This document shows, piece after piece, positions 1 to 8,352 of a stretch of DNA of 64,000 bases. How positions within the stretch are numbered: the first letter of the stretch is position 1; the number at the start of each line of letters is the position of its first letter. This DNA is from JAMBLL01 sp964460075 (GTDB lineage: Bacteria > Actinomycetota > Acidimicrobiia > Spongiisociales > UBA5794). The stretch is taken from positions 1-64,000 of the forward strand of contig CAYWPC010000001.1 in NCBI GenBank assembly GCA_964460075.1, given 5' to 3'. Below the pieces are notes generated by a model. The model ran no database searches, was not told the DNA's origin, and saw nothing but the letters and a program-made list of their open reading frames with translations. Made by a program: the position numbers and the translations under genes.

Positions 1-765
1 GGTCGTCGTTGTGCCACCGCCCGATCCCAGGCTACCGATGTAGTCGGTGATCGCCTGGATCTCGGTAGTGGTGAGCGAACCTGTGTAGCTGGCCATCGAT
101 CCCGTAGTGAGGATGTTCAGGATCTGGGCAGTGCTCAACGTCGTGGTGTCGAGTGCCGGGGCGAAGCCCCCGGATCCGCCTGTCCCGTGGCAGGCAGAGC
201 ACGATGACGCATAGAGTGCTGACCCGTTCGCAGCCGGTGGTGTCGCTGCGGTGGTCGTTGTCGCTGGTGTACTGCCCGTAACGGAGATCGTTACGACACC
301 GGCATTCGATGTCAAGGTTCCATCCGACGCCTTGTAGCTGAACGAGACCGTTGCGGTCACACTCGGAGCCAGATAAGTAAACGAACCGTTCGGTGAGATT
401 GACAGCGATCCGGTTGCAGGAGCGGTCAGAGGCACCACGCTGAGAGAGTGGCCGTCCGGATCTGTGTCGTTTCCAAGGATCCCAGGAACGTTGACGACCA
501 GGGTGGTACCAGCAGCGACGCTGTAGCTGTCGTCAACGGCAACGGGTGGATTACCCGTAACAGCTTGGCTGCTAACGATGGCCGGGATTGCAACCGCACG
601 AGCGAACGTTTGGCTGACGGGCGCAGCCGCCGTGCTTATGAAATTCGAGACTCTGGCAGCGGCTCCCCCCGGTGCAGGTATGTATACGGCAGCAAGCAGA
701 ACTGCGGTTCCTACTACAAGGAGTGCCAATCTTCTGTGTTTCATACTCTCTCTTCTTCGCTTCAT
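1..765 (-). CDS. Exported cytochrome c protein with cadherin-like domain (3' end off window)
   Basis: Read on the minus strand from ATG at 765 (an in-frame ATG at 744 is possible; 765 has GGGAGAAG just upstream). The reading frame is open to the window edge, so the C-terminus is missing (255 codons seen). The N-terminus has a basic stretch (MKRRRESMKHRR) and a hydrophobic signal or anchor segment. A domain starting NPPVAVDDSYSV with ILGNDTDPDG, the pattern of cadherin-like/VCBS-type bacterial adhesion domains, covers roughly residues 70-165. A Thr/Ala-rich linker follows, then a heme c motif CSACH at about residues 189-193 and a class I cytochrome c fold whose TTGSMASY Met may be the axial ligand. 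The visible part ends in another Gly/Thr-rich linker, so more domains may follow. It is probably an extracytoplasmic electron carrier of the same type as the protein at 853-2377 and is near the bc complex. Function is inferred. Confidence 0.8.
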   Translation of the reverse strand, partial: MKRRRESMKHRRLALLVVGTAVLLAAVYIPAPGGAAARVSNFISTAAAPVSQTFARAVAIPAIVSSQAVTGNPPVAVDDSYSVAAGTTLVVNVPGILGNDTDPDGHSLSVVPLTAPATGSLSISPNGSFTYLAPSVTATVSFSYKASDGTLTSNAGVVTISVTGSTPATTTTAATPPAANGSALYASSCSACHGTGGSGGFAPALDTTTLSTAQILNILTTGSMASYTGSLTTTEIQAITDYIGSLGSGGGTTTT

Positions 766-786
766 GGTCTTCTCCCGACTACTGCT

Positions 787-816
787 ATTACACATCGAGT
801 CGGCATGAATTGTCAA
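787..816 (-). promoter_or_regulatory. Sigma70-like promoter of the cadherin-like cytochrome gene
   Basis: On the minus strand TTGACA (816-811) is followed by an 18-nt spacer and TGTAAT (792-787). Transcription would begin near 780 and leave a leader of about 15 nt carrying GGGAGAAG before ATG at 765. This is the only place in the window where I see a near-consensus -35 and -10 pair. Confidence 0.55.
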
Positions 817-852
817 CTTCTGAACTAAGCATTTACGTCAGTCACGAACGCA

Positions 853-2377
853 CTAGCTATCTGCATCCCTCCCATTGTTGAAAGATGTCCTTCGGGTTCT
901 GCGTGCTTCGCCATAGGCGAGAAGGCCGAGGAAGGCAATAGAAGCTAGCGCTATCCCAAGTTGGGTCCTTGCATCGAGGGGTACGGAGGTCCTGTCGGTA
1001 TCGAGCTCGGCGTACTTGCTTGGCTGGAGGGCCACGATGCTGCCAGTGCCAGCCGGTGCGAGGGTGGTCGTAGGCGTCGACTGGGCCGCTAACGCCTGCA
1101 CATAGGCAGCCACGGCAGCAATCTGGTCGGGGTCTAGCCCACCCTCGAACCCCGGCATGTTGCCGATGCCGAGACGGATGATCTCTGTCAGTTGGTCTGT
1201 GCCGAAGGGCACGTTGATCGGCGCGGCCAGGCCGCCCTCGCCGACGGCGCCGTGGCATGCAGCGCAACTGGAAGCGAAGAGTTCAGGTCCTTGGCTGGCC
1301 AACGGTCCACCGTTGGGCTCATCACTCGGTGCGTCGGGTGGTGGTGTTGTGTCTCCTGTCGTGGGGTCAGCGATCTGGAATGCGACGCTGAATGCGGCGA
1401 TTGCATCGATCTGCTCGGTACTGAGGCTCGTCGAGAAACCTGGCATGGCGCCGACACCATTGGCAATGGCCGCGACGGATGCATCGAAGCCCATGACGGA
1501 ACTCTGGAGTGATGGTCCGATACCGCCCTCACCGAGTGCGCCATGACACGCGGCACAACTAGAAGCATATAGGTCCGCCTCGGGCCCCGACGACACGTCC
1601 GCTGAGCCCTCTGTGGCGATGGTTGTCGTTGTCGTGGTGGAGGTTGATCCTCCGGAGGACTGGAACCTCACGGAGTAGGACGCCACGGCGCTGATCTGCT
1701 CCTTGCTGAGAGAGCCAGTGAACCCTGGCATTGCTCCCACTCCATTGGCAATGGCCGACACGGTCGCGCCTTTGCCGAATGTTGAGGTTTGGAGTGATGG
1801 TCCTAGTCCGCCTTGTCCGAGTGCGCCGNNNNNNNNNNNNNNNNNNNNNNNNNNNNNNNNNNNNNNNNNNNNNNNNNNNNNNNNNNNNNNNNNNNNNNNN
1901 NNNNNNNNNNNNNNNNNNNNNNNNNNNNGCACCGTTGGCTGACCCACCCCCGGGAGGCGTCGTCGTTGTCGTGGTAGACGTTGCAGCGCCGATTGTGATG
2001 AGTGCGGTTGCTGAGGGGAGTGTCGGATCGCTCGTTGCACCCTGATCGTCGGTGACCGTGAGCGTTACCGTATAGAAACCATCGGCAGCGTAGCTGTGAT
2101 AGAGCGTGCCAGCCTCAGAGGCGTTACCGGAAATGACCGGCGTGCTGTCGCCGAAATCCCACGAGTAGGAAGCAATTGTTCCGTCGGGATCGGATGACGT
2201 AGTTCCGTCGAGGAGAATGAACGTGCCAGCACTCGCAGCAGTTGGGCTGGCACTTACTGTGGCGACGGGCTGTTGATTGGCCTGTTGTCCCACCGCCGGT
2301 CCGACCCAGATGAGTCCGATCGCGGCTGCGACGAGTATGCCACTCATTGGTAGCCGGTGTTGCTTTCTGGCCATCAT
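853..2377 (-). CDS. Membrane-anchored multi-heme cytochrome c protein with PKD domain (interrupted by gap)
   Basis: One gene split by the N run at 1829-1928. The 5' part (ATG 2377, next codon also ATG) gives a signal peptide ending near VGQQ, then a PKD-type Ig-like domain (about residues 35-130, with DGTTSSDPDGTI and YSWDFGD) and a Thr-rich linker. The 3' part lies in another frame only because the gap size is arbitrary. It has three cytochrome c domains of about 85-100 residues separated by Ser/Thr/Pro linkers: the first lost its CxxCH in the gap, the others show CAACH at 1557-1543 and 1266-1252. Each ends in a G-x-MPGF segment that supplies the likely Met ligand. A single C-terminal membrane helix followed by RRTRR leaves the heme domains outside the cell. 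Probable role: electron transfer between the bc complex and an oxidase or external partner (inference). Confidence 0.82.
1829..1928. other. Assembly gap (100 N)
   Basis: Exactly 100 N, the conventional placeholder for a scaffold gap of unknown size. It falls just upstream of a heme domain whose DNA is highly similar to the next domain, so a repeat probably broke the assembly. The true number of heme domains is unknown. Confidence 0.98.
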
Positions 2378-2427
2378 GCCCTACGTGTCCTCCACCGTCA
2401 GAGGCCCTATGCGGCCCCCATATAAAC

Positions 2428-2469
2428 GCATAGCTGTCAACTACGGAATAGAAGCATAGCTGTGAACTA
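2428..2469 (-). repeat. Direct repeat pair, candidate operator
   Basis: A 16-nt unit at 2428-2443 recurs at 2454-2469 with one mismatch; the start-to-start distance is 26 nt, about 2.5 helical turns. On the minus strand the units read TAGTTGACAGCTATGC and TAGTTCACAGCTATGC. The first contains TTGACA, so a -35 role is possible, but no -10 lies at the right distance. Confidence 0.5.
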
Positions 2470-2622
2470 GTCAATTATGACATCTTGTGAGCGACCACCC
2501 TCCTTCTCGGTGTGCGCCCATGTCATGACTGACGCAGAAGATCGCATTCTGCGGCGCCGCCGGCACGCGAATGCGATGCCTTTGTGCAGGTGAGCGGTGC
2601 TGCACCGGATTGGAAATGCAGT

Positions 2623-2657
2623 GTCGACAGAGAATGTGATATATCCTTAGTCGACAG
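2623..2657 (+). repeat. Direct repeat pair GTCGACAG upstream of qcrC
   Basis: GTCGACAG occurs at 2623-2630 and 2650-2657, 27 nt apart. The unit resembles GTTGACAG in the minus-strand repeats at 2428-2469. It could be a shared operator or simply -35-like sequence. Confidence 0.4.
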
Positions 2658-2694
2658 GTATACATTACGATCGTGGAACCACAGAGGAGGGCTG

Positions 2695-3243
2695 ATGGCA
2701 GGACGACGTGATCTGAGACGGCTAGCGCCGTACGTTCTCGTGGCTCTCTCCTTCGTGACGGCCTTTGCCGTGCTCACAGTTCCCGCCCTCGCCACAGGGG
2801 ATGAAGAGGGCACAAGGGGCCAAGCCAACGTCGGCCAGGTGCAAGCAAATGCAGCCAACGAGCAGATCGTTCCACGCAACGACCTGTCGGAAGGCGGTGA
2901 GTTATACCGATCGGGTTGCGCTGCTTGCCACGCCGCTACGGGTATCGGTGGTGCTCTCAGCTTTCGCGACAACGCTCCACCGCTTAACAGCTACACAGCG
3001 CTCGAGGTCGCTGCCGCTATTCGAGGTGGACCAGGGGAGATGCCCTTCTTCGGCCCCAATACGCTCAACGACGAGGAGCTCGAGCAGATAGTCACCTATG
3101 TGCTCTACCTCCAGCAGCCAGACGATCTCGGAGGTGCGCCGATCGGTCGGGTGGGGCCTGTCATGGAGGGTCTCATTGCATGGTTGGTTGGGATGAGCGC
3201 ACTGATTCTGGGACTCATGTGGATTGGAGATCGTCGTGCCTAA
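2695..3243 (+). CDS. qcrC: Cytochrome bc complex monoheme cytochrome c subunit
   Basis: 182 aa. ATG 2695 is preceded by GAGGAGG at 5 nt. An N-terminal hydrophobic segment (about residues 11-32) exports the protein. One heme c motif, GCAACH, has Cys75, Cys78 and His79; the Met ligand is likely in GEMPFFGP (about residue 119). A second hydrophobic segment near the C-terminus (about 158-178) anchors it. Actinobacterial QcrC proteins usually carry two hemes (CcCc) and act as the attached electron wire to the aa3 oxidase. Here there is only one, and the second may be supplied by the heme domain fused to QcrB. First gene of the qcrC-qcrA-qcrB operon; its end overlaps the start of qcrA. Confidence 0.88.
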   Translation: MAGRRDLRRLAPYVLVALSFVTAFAVLTVPALATGDEEGTRGQANVGQVQANAANEQIVPRNDLSEGGELYRSGCAACHAATGIGGALSFRDNAPPLNSYTALEVAAAIRGGPGEMPFFGPNTLNDEELEQIVTYVLYLQQPDDLGGAPIGRVGPVMEGLIAWLVGMSALILGLMWIGDRRA

Positions 3244-4087
3244 GACCAAGGCTCCTCAGATTTCGTTCGGTATTGCCGCTATTGCGGGCATAGGGCTGCT
3301 CATCGTGTATGGATCCGGGGGCCAGCCACAGCTCGAAGGGCTTCTCTGGTTCTACGCACTTGGGGGCATCGGCATCGGCATAGTGACAGGAGCGAACCGA
3401 TTCCTTCCTCAGGAACAAAGCGAGGAAGAGCGTCACCCACTGGTGAGCTCGGACGCGATGCTCGCAGCCGTACGGGCAGATCTGCGACGCGCCGACGTCC
3501 CTGCCGGTGAACTCGACGAAGAACGGCGCACGGTGCTCCGCCTGTTCGGAACAGCTGTTGTGGCAATGGGGGCCGCCGTTGTCTTCCCGATCCGGTCGCT
3601 CGGACCGCGTCCATCACAGGACTTGCGCGAAACCGCGTTCACGGAGGGTGTGCGGCTCGTGACCGTGAACGGCGCCCCGATCAAGATGAACCAACTCGGT
3701 GTGGGAGAGCTCCTGACAGCATTCCCAGAAGGACACACCAACGCAGCGGATGCCCCCACTCTTCTCATTCGGTTCGATGACGACAAGTTCATCCCCATTG
3801 CGGGCAGGGAGACCTGGGTTGCGAACGGAATGGTCGCGTATTCAAAGATTTGCACACATTCTGCATGCGCAGTCGGTCTGTACCAGAACGTCACTGGGCT
3901 CCTACTGTGTCCTTGCCATCAGTCGACCTTCGATGTGAATGATGGCTGCCGACCAATATTTGGGCCCGCGACGAGGCCCTTGCCGCAGTTACCGATTGCG
4001 ATCGACTCAAAGGGCTTTGTCGTGGCACAGAGCGACTATCGGGAACCGGTTGGGCCCGGATACTGGGATAGGGCTGACAGCGTATGA
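3236..4087 (+). CDS. qcrA: Rieske iron-sulfur subunit of cytochrome bc complex
   Basis: 283 aa from GTG 3236, chosen because GGAGA lies 5 nt upstream; a TTG at 3224 is the other in-frame option. The N-terminal half holds three hydrophobic segments (about residues 9-28, 36-54 and 102-120), as in actinobacterial Rieske proteins with three membrane helices. The [2Fe-2S] ligands are visible as Cys206-x-His208 with Cys211 (CTHSAC) and Cys225, Cys227 and His228 (CPCH) followed by QSTFD. It takes the first electron from quinol at the QcrB Qo site. It overlaps qcrC by 8 nt, and its stop overlaps the qcrB start as ATGA. Confidence 0.92.
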   Translation: MPKTKAPQISFGIAAIAGIGLLIVYGSGGQPQLEGLLWFYALGGIGIGIVTGANRFLPQEQSEEERHPLVSSDAMLAAVRADLRRADVPAGELDEERRTVLRLFGTAVVAMGAAVVFPIRSLGPRPSQDLRETAFTEGVRLVTVNGAPIKMNQLGVGELLTAFPEGHTNAADAPTLLIRFDDDKFIPIAGRETWVANGMVAYSKICTHSACAVGLYQNVTGLLLCPCHQSTFDVNDGCRPIFGPATRPLPQLPIAIDSKGFVVAQSDYREPVGPGYWDRADSV

Positions 4088-5772
4088 TGCGTGCAATCGT
4101 TCGGGGACTCGACGAGCGCCTCGGTACGGCGCGGATGACCAGGGGGATTCTGAACAAGGTCTTCCCCGACCACTGGTCGTTTCTCCTCGGAGAGATCATC
4201 CTCTACTGCTTCATCATCCTGGTTGGTACCGGCGTATACCTGACGCTCTTCTTCGATGCCAGCCAGCAAGAGGTGGTGTACATAGGCAACTACGTACCGC
4301 TCCAGGGTGTGGAGATGTCAAGGGCGTACGCATCGGCGCTCGACATCACCTTCTCGGTCAGAGCAGGCCTCGTTGTCCGCCAAGTGCACCACTGGGCAGC
4401 GTTGCTGTTCGTAGCATCGATGGTGGTCCACCTTCTCCGCACCTTCTTCACTGGAGCTTTCCGCAAGCCACGAGAGCTCAACTGGGCGGTGGGCGTCACC
4501 CTGCTCGCGCTTGCCCTCGTCAACGGGTTCACGGGTTACTCGATGATCGACGATCAGCTCTCAGGTACGGGACTGCGAATCGCGTACTCCATCATTCTCT
4601 CGATCCCGTTCGCGGGCCCCTGGCTATCGTCGTTGCTCCTTGGAGGAGAATTTCCTGGCGCAGACATCATCTCGCGCCTCTTTGTGTTTCACGTAATGAT
4701 CGTGCCGACGATCATCGCACTGCTCATCGTCGTTCACATGGTCATCCTCGTGCGCCAGAAGCACACACAGTTCCCTGGGAAGGGCCGCAGGGAGGACAAC
4801 ATCATCGGCCTCCGGTTATGGCCGACGTACGCAATGAAAGCCGTCGGTGTTTTCTTCCTCACGAGCGCTGTGCTCGCAGCACTCGGGGGGCTGGTCCAAA
4901 TCAACCCGATCTGGATATTCGGACCGTTCCGCGCTGCCGACGTGAGTTCTGCATCCCAGCCAGACTGGTATCTCGGATGGCTAGAAGGAGCTCTACGCCT
5001 CATGCCGGCCTGGGAGCTTCGCGCGTCACCGTTCGAGATTCCGAACCCGTTCTATCCGGCACTGCTGTTGGCTGGCACAACATTCGGGGGGTTGTACGCC
5101 TGGCCGTGGCTCGAGGCGAAGTTCTCCGGCGATCACGAGATGCATCACCTGCTCGATCGACCGAGCGAGCGGCCTCTCCGCACATCGATCGGCCTCGGCG
5201 CGCTGACCTTCTTCGCTGTGCTCTTCATTGCAGGTAGCGACGACGTGATCGCCGTGTGGCTGAATATGTCGGTGAATACGCTGGTACGGACGTTGCAGCT
5301 ACTCGTCGTCGTGCTGCCGATCGTCGTGTTCCTCGTGAGCAGAAGCGTGATGCGGCGTCGCCTGCGACGGCGAGCCGAACGTGGCGAAGGTCCTCCTGTG
5401 CGGGTAGGGCACTCCAAATGGGAACCACGGGTTGCGTTCCTACTCGTCGCAGCGTTGGTCTTCGCAACTGTGTCATCTCTATCGACTCCATCCCCTCCAG
5501 AATTGCCGGAAACATGGACCGCTGCAGCGAACGTCGGTCTATCGGGCAGGGAGCTGTACAGCGCTGGGTGTGCCCAGTGCCACGGAGACTTCCTTGAGGG
5601 TAAGTTCGGCCCCGCCCTCGGAGAGGGGAGCGACGCGACAGCGATGTCTGATGTGCTCATTCAGGCGATCGTGTTCTCGGGAATTGCCAAGATGCCTGCC
5701 ATGCCTGGCGTCCTCACCGAGGACCAAGTCCAGGATGTCATCATGTACATCCGTCAAGTCCAAGCAGGGTAA
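4084..5772 (+). CDS. qcrB: Cytochrome b subunit fused to a C-terminal heme c domain
   Basis: 562 aa. The N-terminal two thirds is cytochrome b. Likely bis-His heme ligands are His102/His116 and His203/His218 (the second pair 14 residues apart, as in b6f-like forms). The Qo-site motif is P-D-W-Y at 293-296, the variant usual in Actinobacteria. About nine membrane helices are visible, the last near 448-464. After this helix a periplasmic tail of about 95 residues contains a complete cytochrome c motif, Cys496-Ala-Gln-Cys499-His500, and KMPAMPG as a likely Met ligand. The quinol:cytochrome c reductase core therefore carries its own covalently bound heme c. No frameshift or stop separates the two parts, so the fusion is read directly from the sequence. 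Last gene of qcrCAB. Confidence 0.9.
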   Translation: MMRAIVRGLDERLGTARMTRGILNKVFPDHWSFLLGEIILYCFIILVGTGVYLTLFFDASQQEVVYIGNYVPLQGVEMSRAYASALDITFSVRAGLVVRQVHHWAALLFVASMVVHLLRTFFTGAFRKPRELNWAVGVTLLALALVNGFTGYSMIDDQLSGTGLRIAYSIILSIPFAGPWLSSLLLGGEFPGADIISRLFVFHVMIVPTIIALLIVVHMVILVRQKHTQFPGKGRREDNIIGLRLWPTYAMKAVGVFFLTSAVLAALGGLVQINPIWIFGPFRAADVSSASQPDWYLGWLEGALRLMPAWELRASPFEIPNPFYPALLLAGTTFGGLYAWPWLEAKFSGDHEMHHLLDRPSERPLRTSIGLGALTFFAVLFIAGSDDVIAVWLNMSVNTLVRTLQLLVVVLPIVVFLVSRSVMRRRLRRRAERGEGPPVRVGHSKWEPRVAFLLVAALVFATVSSLSTPSPPELPETWTAAANVGLSGRELYSAGCAQCHGDFLEGKFGPALGEGSDATAMSDVLIQAIVFSGIAKMPAMPGVLTEDQVQDVIMYIRQVQAG

Positions 5773-5878
5773 CGGCCGGTGGATTACTGCCTCTCCAGAT
5801 GATCGGCGGTTGACGCGCCAGCAAGCACCGGTAGCATCTCCAGCCACAGGCACCCTCCCATAGGTAACGGACACATGC

Positions 5879-7225
5879 ATGACATGGACACCTGACAGTT
5901 GGCGCTCAAAGCACGCCGAGCAGCAACCGATCTATCGGGACCCGAGCGCGCTCGAAGCAGTCGAAAAGGACCTCGCATCCTCACCACCGCTGGTGTTCGC
6001 AGGCGAGGCACGCCGCCTCCGCAAGCAGCTAGGTCGGGTGGCGATGGGAGAGGCCTTTCTCCTACAGGGTGGCGACTGCGCCGAATCGTTCGCTGAGTTT
6101 CACGTAGACACGATCCGTGACACCTTCAAGGTCATGCTCCAGATGTCGGTGGTCCTTACGTACGGAGCAGCCTTGCCCGTGGTGAAGGTTGGACGAATGG
6201 CCGGTCAGTTCGCAAAGCCACGATCGTCCGACATGGAGATCAAAGGAGACGTGGCGCTGCCAAGCTATCGCGGGGACATTGTCAATGGCATCGCCTTCGA
6301 CAAAGTCACACGAGCACCCGATCCAGGTCGAATGGTCAAGGCCTATCACCAGTCCGCGCTAACGCTCAACCTCCTTCGAGCATTCGCACAAGGCGGTATG
6401 GCGAACCTCGAGCAAGTGCACAAGTGGAACCTCGACTTCGTCGCCGACACCGCCCAACACAAACGCTACGAGATTGTCGCCGAAGAGCTCGATCAGACGC
6501 TTGGGTTCATGCGGGCGATAGGACTGACTCCCGAGACGGCCAGGCAGCTGCGGGAGACCGAGTTCTACACAAGCCACGAGGCGCTCCTTCCCGGCTACGA
6601 ACAGGCGTTGATCCGCACAGACAGCCTTACCGGTGATTGGTACGCGTGTTCTGCGCACCTCTTGTGGATCGGTGACCGCACTCGTCAGCTCGACGGTGCG
6701 CACGTCGAGCTGCTGCGTGGCGTTGGGAACCCCATTGGCCTCAAGTGTGGGCCGTCCATGACGCCGGACGAACTCGTTCGCTTAATTTCTGTGCTCGATC
6801 CTGAGAATGACCCAGGCAGATTGACCCTGATCACCAGACACGGATCTGACGGCGTGGGTGAATACCTCCCAGCTCTCATTGAGGCCGTTGAGCGTGAGGG
6901 TTTTCGTGTTGTATGGTCGTGCGATCCCATGCACGGCAACACCATGGTGTCTTCGAGCGGTTACAAAACGCGTCCGTTCGAGCGGATCGCGTCTGAGGTC
7001 GAACAGTTCTTCGACATTCATCGTTCCTACGGAACACACCCCGGCGGCGTCCACTTCGAGATGACGGGACAGAACGTCACGGAGTGCACGGGAGGCATAG
7101 CCAACGTTGCCGAGGAGAATCTTGCCGACAGGTACCACACCCACTGTGATCCCCGCCTCAACGCCAGTCAAGCACTGGAGCTCGCTTTCATCATCGCCGA
7201 GCAACTGAAGGTCGCTCGCAGCTGA
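5879..7225 (+). CDS. aroG: 3-deoxy-7-phosphoheptulonate synthase, class II (DAHP synthase)
   Basis: 448 aa, the usual length of the class II (plant/actinobacterial) family. It condenses phosphoenolpyruvate and erythrose 4-phosphate, the first step to chorismate. Family signatures are [11 protein letters not shown] near residues 61-71, GQFAKPRS, and KCGPSM with the C-terminal HTPGG-like H-P-G-G-V-H-F-E segment and CDPMHGNT. Start ATG 5879 gives the typical [10 protein letters not shown]-terminus; two other ATGs within 5 nt are out of frame. TAGCAT at 5832-5837 may be its -10. It is monocistronic, convergent with the patatin gene; aroE, aroC, aroK and aroB are about 34 kb downstream. Confidence 0.95.
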   Translation: MTWTPDSWRSKHAEQQPIYRDPSALEAVEKDLASSPPLVFAGEARRLRKQLGRVAMGEAFLLQGGDCAESFAEFHVDTIRDTFKVMLQMSVVLTYGAALPVVKVGRMAGQFAKPRSSDMEIKGDVALPSYRGDIVNGIAFDKVTRAPDPGRMVKAYHQSALTLNLLRAFAQGGMANLEQVHKWNLDFVADTAQHKRYEIVAEELDQTLGFMRAIGLTPETARQLRETEFYTSHEALLPGYEQALIRTDSLTGDWYACSAHLLWIGDRTRQLDGAHVELLRGVGNPIGLKCGPSMTPDELVRLISVLDPENDPGRLTLITRHGSDGVGEYLPALIEAVEREGFRVVWSCDPMHGNTMVSSSGYKTRPFERIASEVEQFFDIHRSYGTHPGGVHFEMTGQNVTECTGGIANVAEENLADRYHTHCDPRLNASQALELAFIIAEQLKVARS

Positions 7226-7304
7226 GCGAGGGGTGACGCCGCCACGAGATCGGCACTCGCCATCAATGGCAACAGCACGCACATCGCACCACGTGCTTGG
7301 CGAC

Positions 7305-8285
7305 TCATGGCGTGCCGGCCGGTACGCAGAGGTGACGTTCCAGCACGCACCACACCGATGGGTGTGCGAGTTCGGATCGCATTGAGCGCAGCGTCATCAG
7401 AAACGAAGGAATAGCGGCAGCGACGGACATGGGGTTCGGCCGTGTGATGTCGAGCACACGCTCATCGGGGCGGAGAACGAGGATCTCGGTGTCTGGCCAG
7501 GCTGTGCGAATCTTGGCCAATTCCATAGCGAGCGCTCTGCGGCCTGCCCTATCGAAGATGTCTTCATAGAAACGAGCGCCTGCGCGGGGCGCCGTCGCAG
7601 CCAAAGGTGCAACGACGAGCACGAGATCGAGGGGATCGCGACACGCGAGCAACAGATCTGCCGACGTTCCGGACGCCAGGCCTCCGTCCGCATACCAGCG
7701 GCCATCGATCTCAACCGGTTCATATACGAACGGAACAGCGCTGGATGCCGCTACAGCGAGCGCGAGTCCAACCTCGGGTGCAGCATCGGTGCCGAACGGC
7801 ACTCGCTTTCGTGCCTCAAGGTCATATGCCACGATCGCTGTGGGTTGTTCAGGCCAGCTAGACGCGAGATCGCCAGCGGCGTCGGTCACCCATTCAACGA
7901 GCCCATCTGTCCGATAGAGGCTTGGGCTTCCGAGAGCTGCATACAGATCAGGTCTACGCAGTGCGGGGAGCAGACCCTTGGTGATCCAGCGAAGCACGCC
8001 ACGTGGGGCACCCCTTCTGTAGAGATGGTTGCTCAGCCAGTCGTGGATCTCCGCCTGCGTCTCACCGGTACCGGCAAACGAATCGAGGTGCAGGGCGTCG
8101 GCACGAGCCATCGCTGCAACGAACGCACCGGAGGATGTACCAATGACAACGTCTGCGCTGCCCGCATTCCAACCCGTGGCCATCTCGATCGAGAGCAGCG
8201 TTCCGAAATCGAACGCTGCGCCCGTGATCCCTCCACCGCCGAGAACCAGTCCTACCGTGCTCACGCCCGAGAGCTTATCGGGCAC
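7305..8285 (-). CDS. Patatin-like phospholipase family protein
   Basis: 326 aa, GTG 8285 (GGAGG close upstream; another GTG at 8264 is possible). The N-terminus has the oxyanion-hole loop LGGGGITGA (residues 15-23), the nucleophile elbow GTSSG with Ser51, and the catalytic Asp200 in ADGG, the Ser/Asp dyad of patatins. No signal peptide is visible, so the protein is probably cytosolic or membrane-associated. It is likely a lipid acyl hydrolase or esterase of the rssA/YchK-like bacterial group; the substrate is unknown. It is divergent from the GNAT gene, with 67 nt between the two starts. Confidence 0.85.
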   Translation of the reverse strand: MPDKLSGVSTVGLVLGGGGITGAAFDFGTLLSIEMATGWNAGSADVVIGTSSGAFVAAMARADALHLDSFAGTGETQAEIHDWLSNHLYRRGAPRGVLRWITKGLLPALRRPDLYAALGSPSLYRTDGLVEWVTDAAGDLASSWPEQPTAIVAYDLEARKRVPFGTDAAPEVGLALAVAASSAVPFVYEPVEIDGRWYADGGLASGTSADLLLACRDPLDLVLVVAPLAATAPRAGARFYEDIFDRAGRRALAMELAKIRTAWPDTEILVLRPDERVLDITRPNPMSVAAAIPSFLMTLRSMRSELAHPSVWCVLERHLCVPAGTP

Positions 8286-8340
8286 AGGCCTCCACGGACA
8301 TACGTATCCGAATGTCTGAGAGATGGTGTGAACCTGTTCC

Positions 8341-8346
8341 TAAGGT
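8341..8346 (+). promoter_or_regulatory. -10 box of MshD-like gene
   Basis: TAAGGT ends 6 nt before ATG 8353, the spacing expected for a leaderless transcript. Confidence 0.4.
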
Positions 8347-8352
8347 TGCAGC

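Larger units (their letters stand above)
2378..2694. promoter_or_regulatory. Divergent intergenic region between cytochrome gene and qcrCAB
   Basis: 317 nt without a convincing gene. It must hold the promoters for the minus-strand multi-heme cytochrome and for qcrC. It contains two pairs of direct repeats (2428-2469 and 2623-2657) and AT-rich tracts including TATACATTACGAT at 2659-2671 ahead of qcrC. No tRNA, terminator or riboswitch fold was recognised. Confidence 0.6.

Noticed and set aside
853..2040. Two overlapping reading frames suggesting a frameshifted or two-gene cytochrome locus
   Set aside because: The frame change occurs exactly at the 100-N gap; the domain order is continuous, so it is one gene with an unknown gap length.
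2378..2694. tRNA or small RNA gene in the divergent region
   Set aside because: No cloverleaf, no GTTC-type T arm and no CCA end found; only repeats and AT-rich promoter-like sequence.
2584..2694. Longer N-terminus of QcrC from an upstream start
   Set aside because: The extension is not hydrophobic or conserved-looking, while ATG 2695 has a strong GAGGAGG site and starts just before the signal helix.
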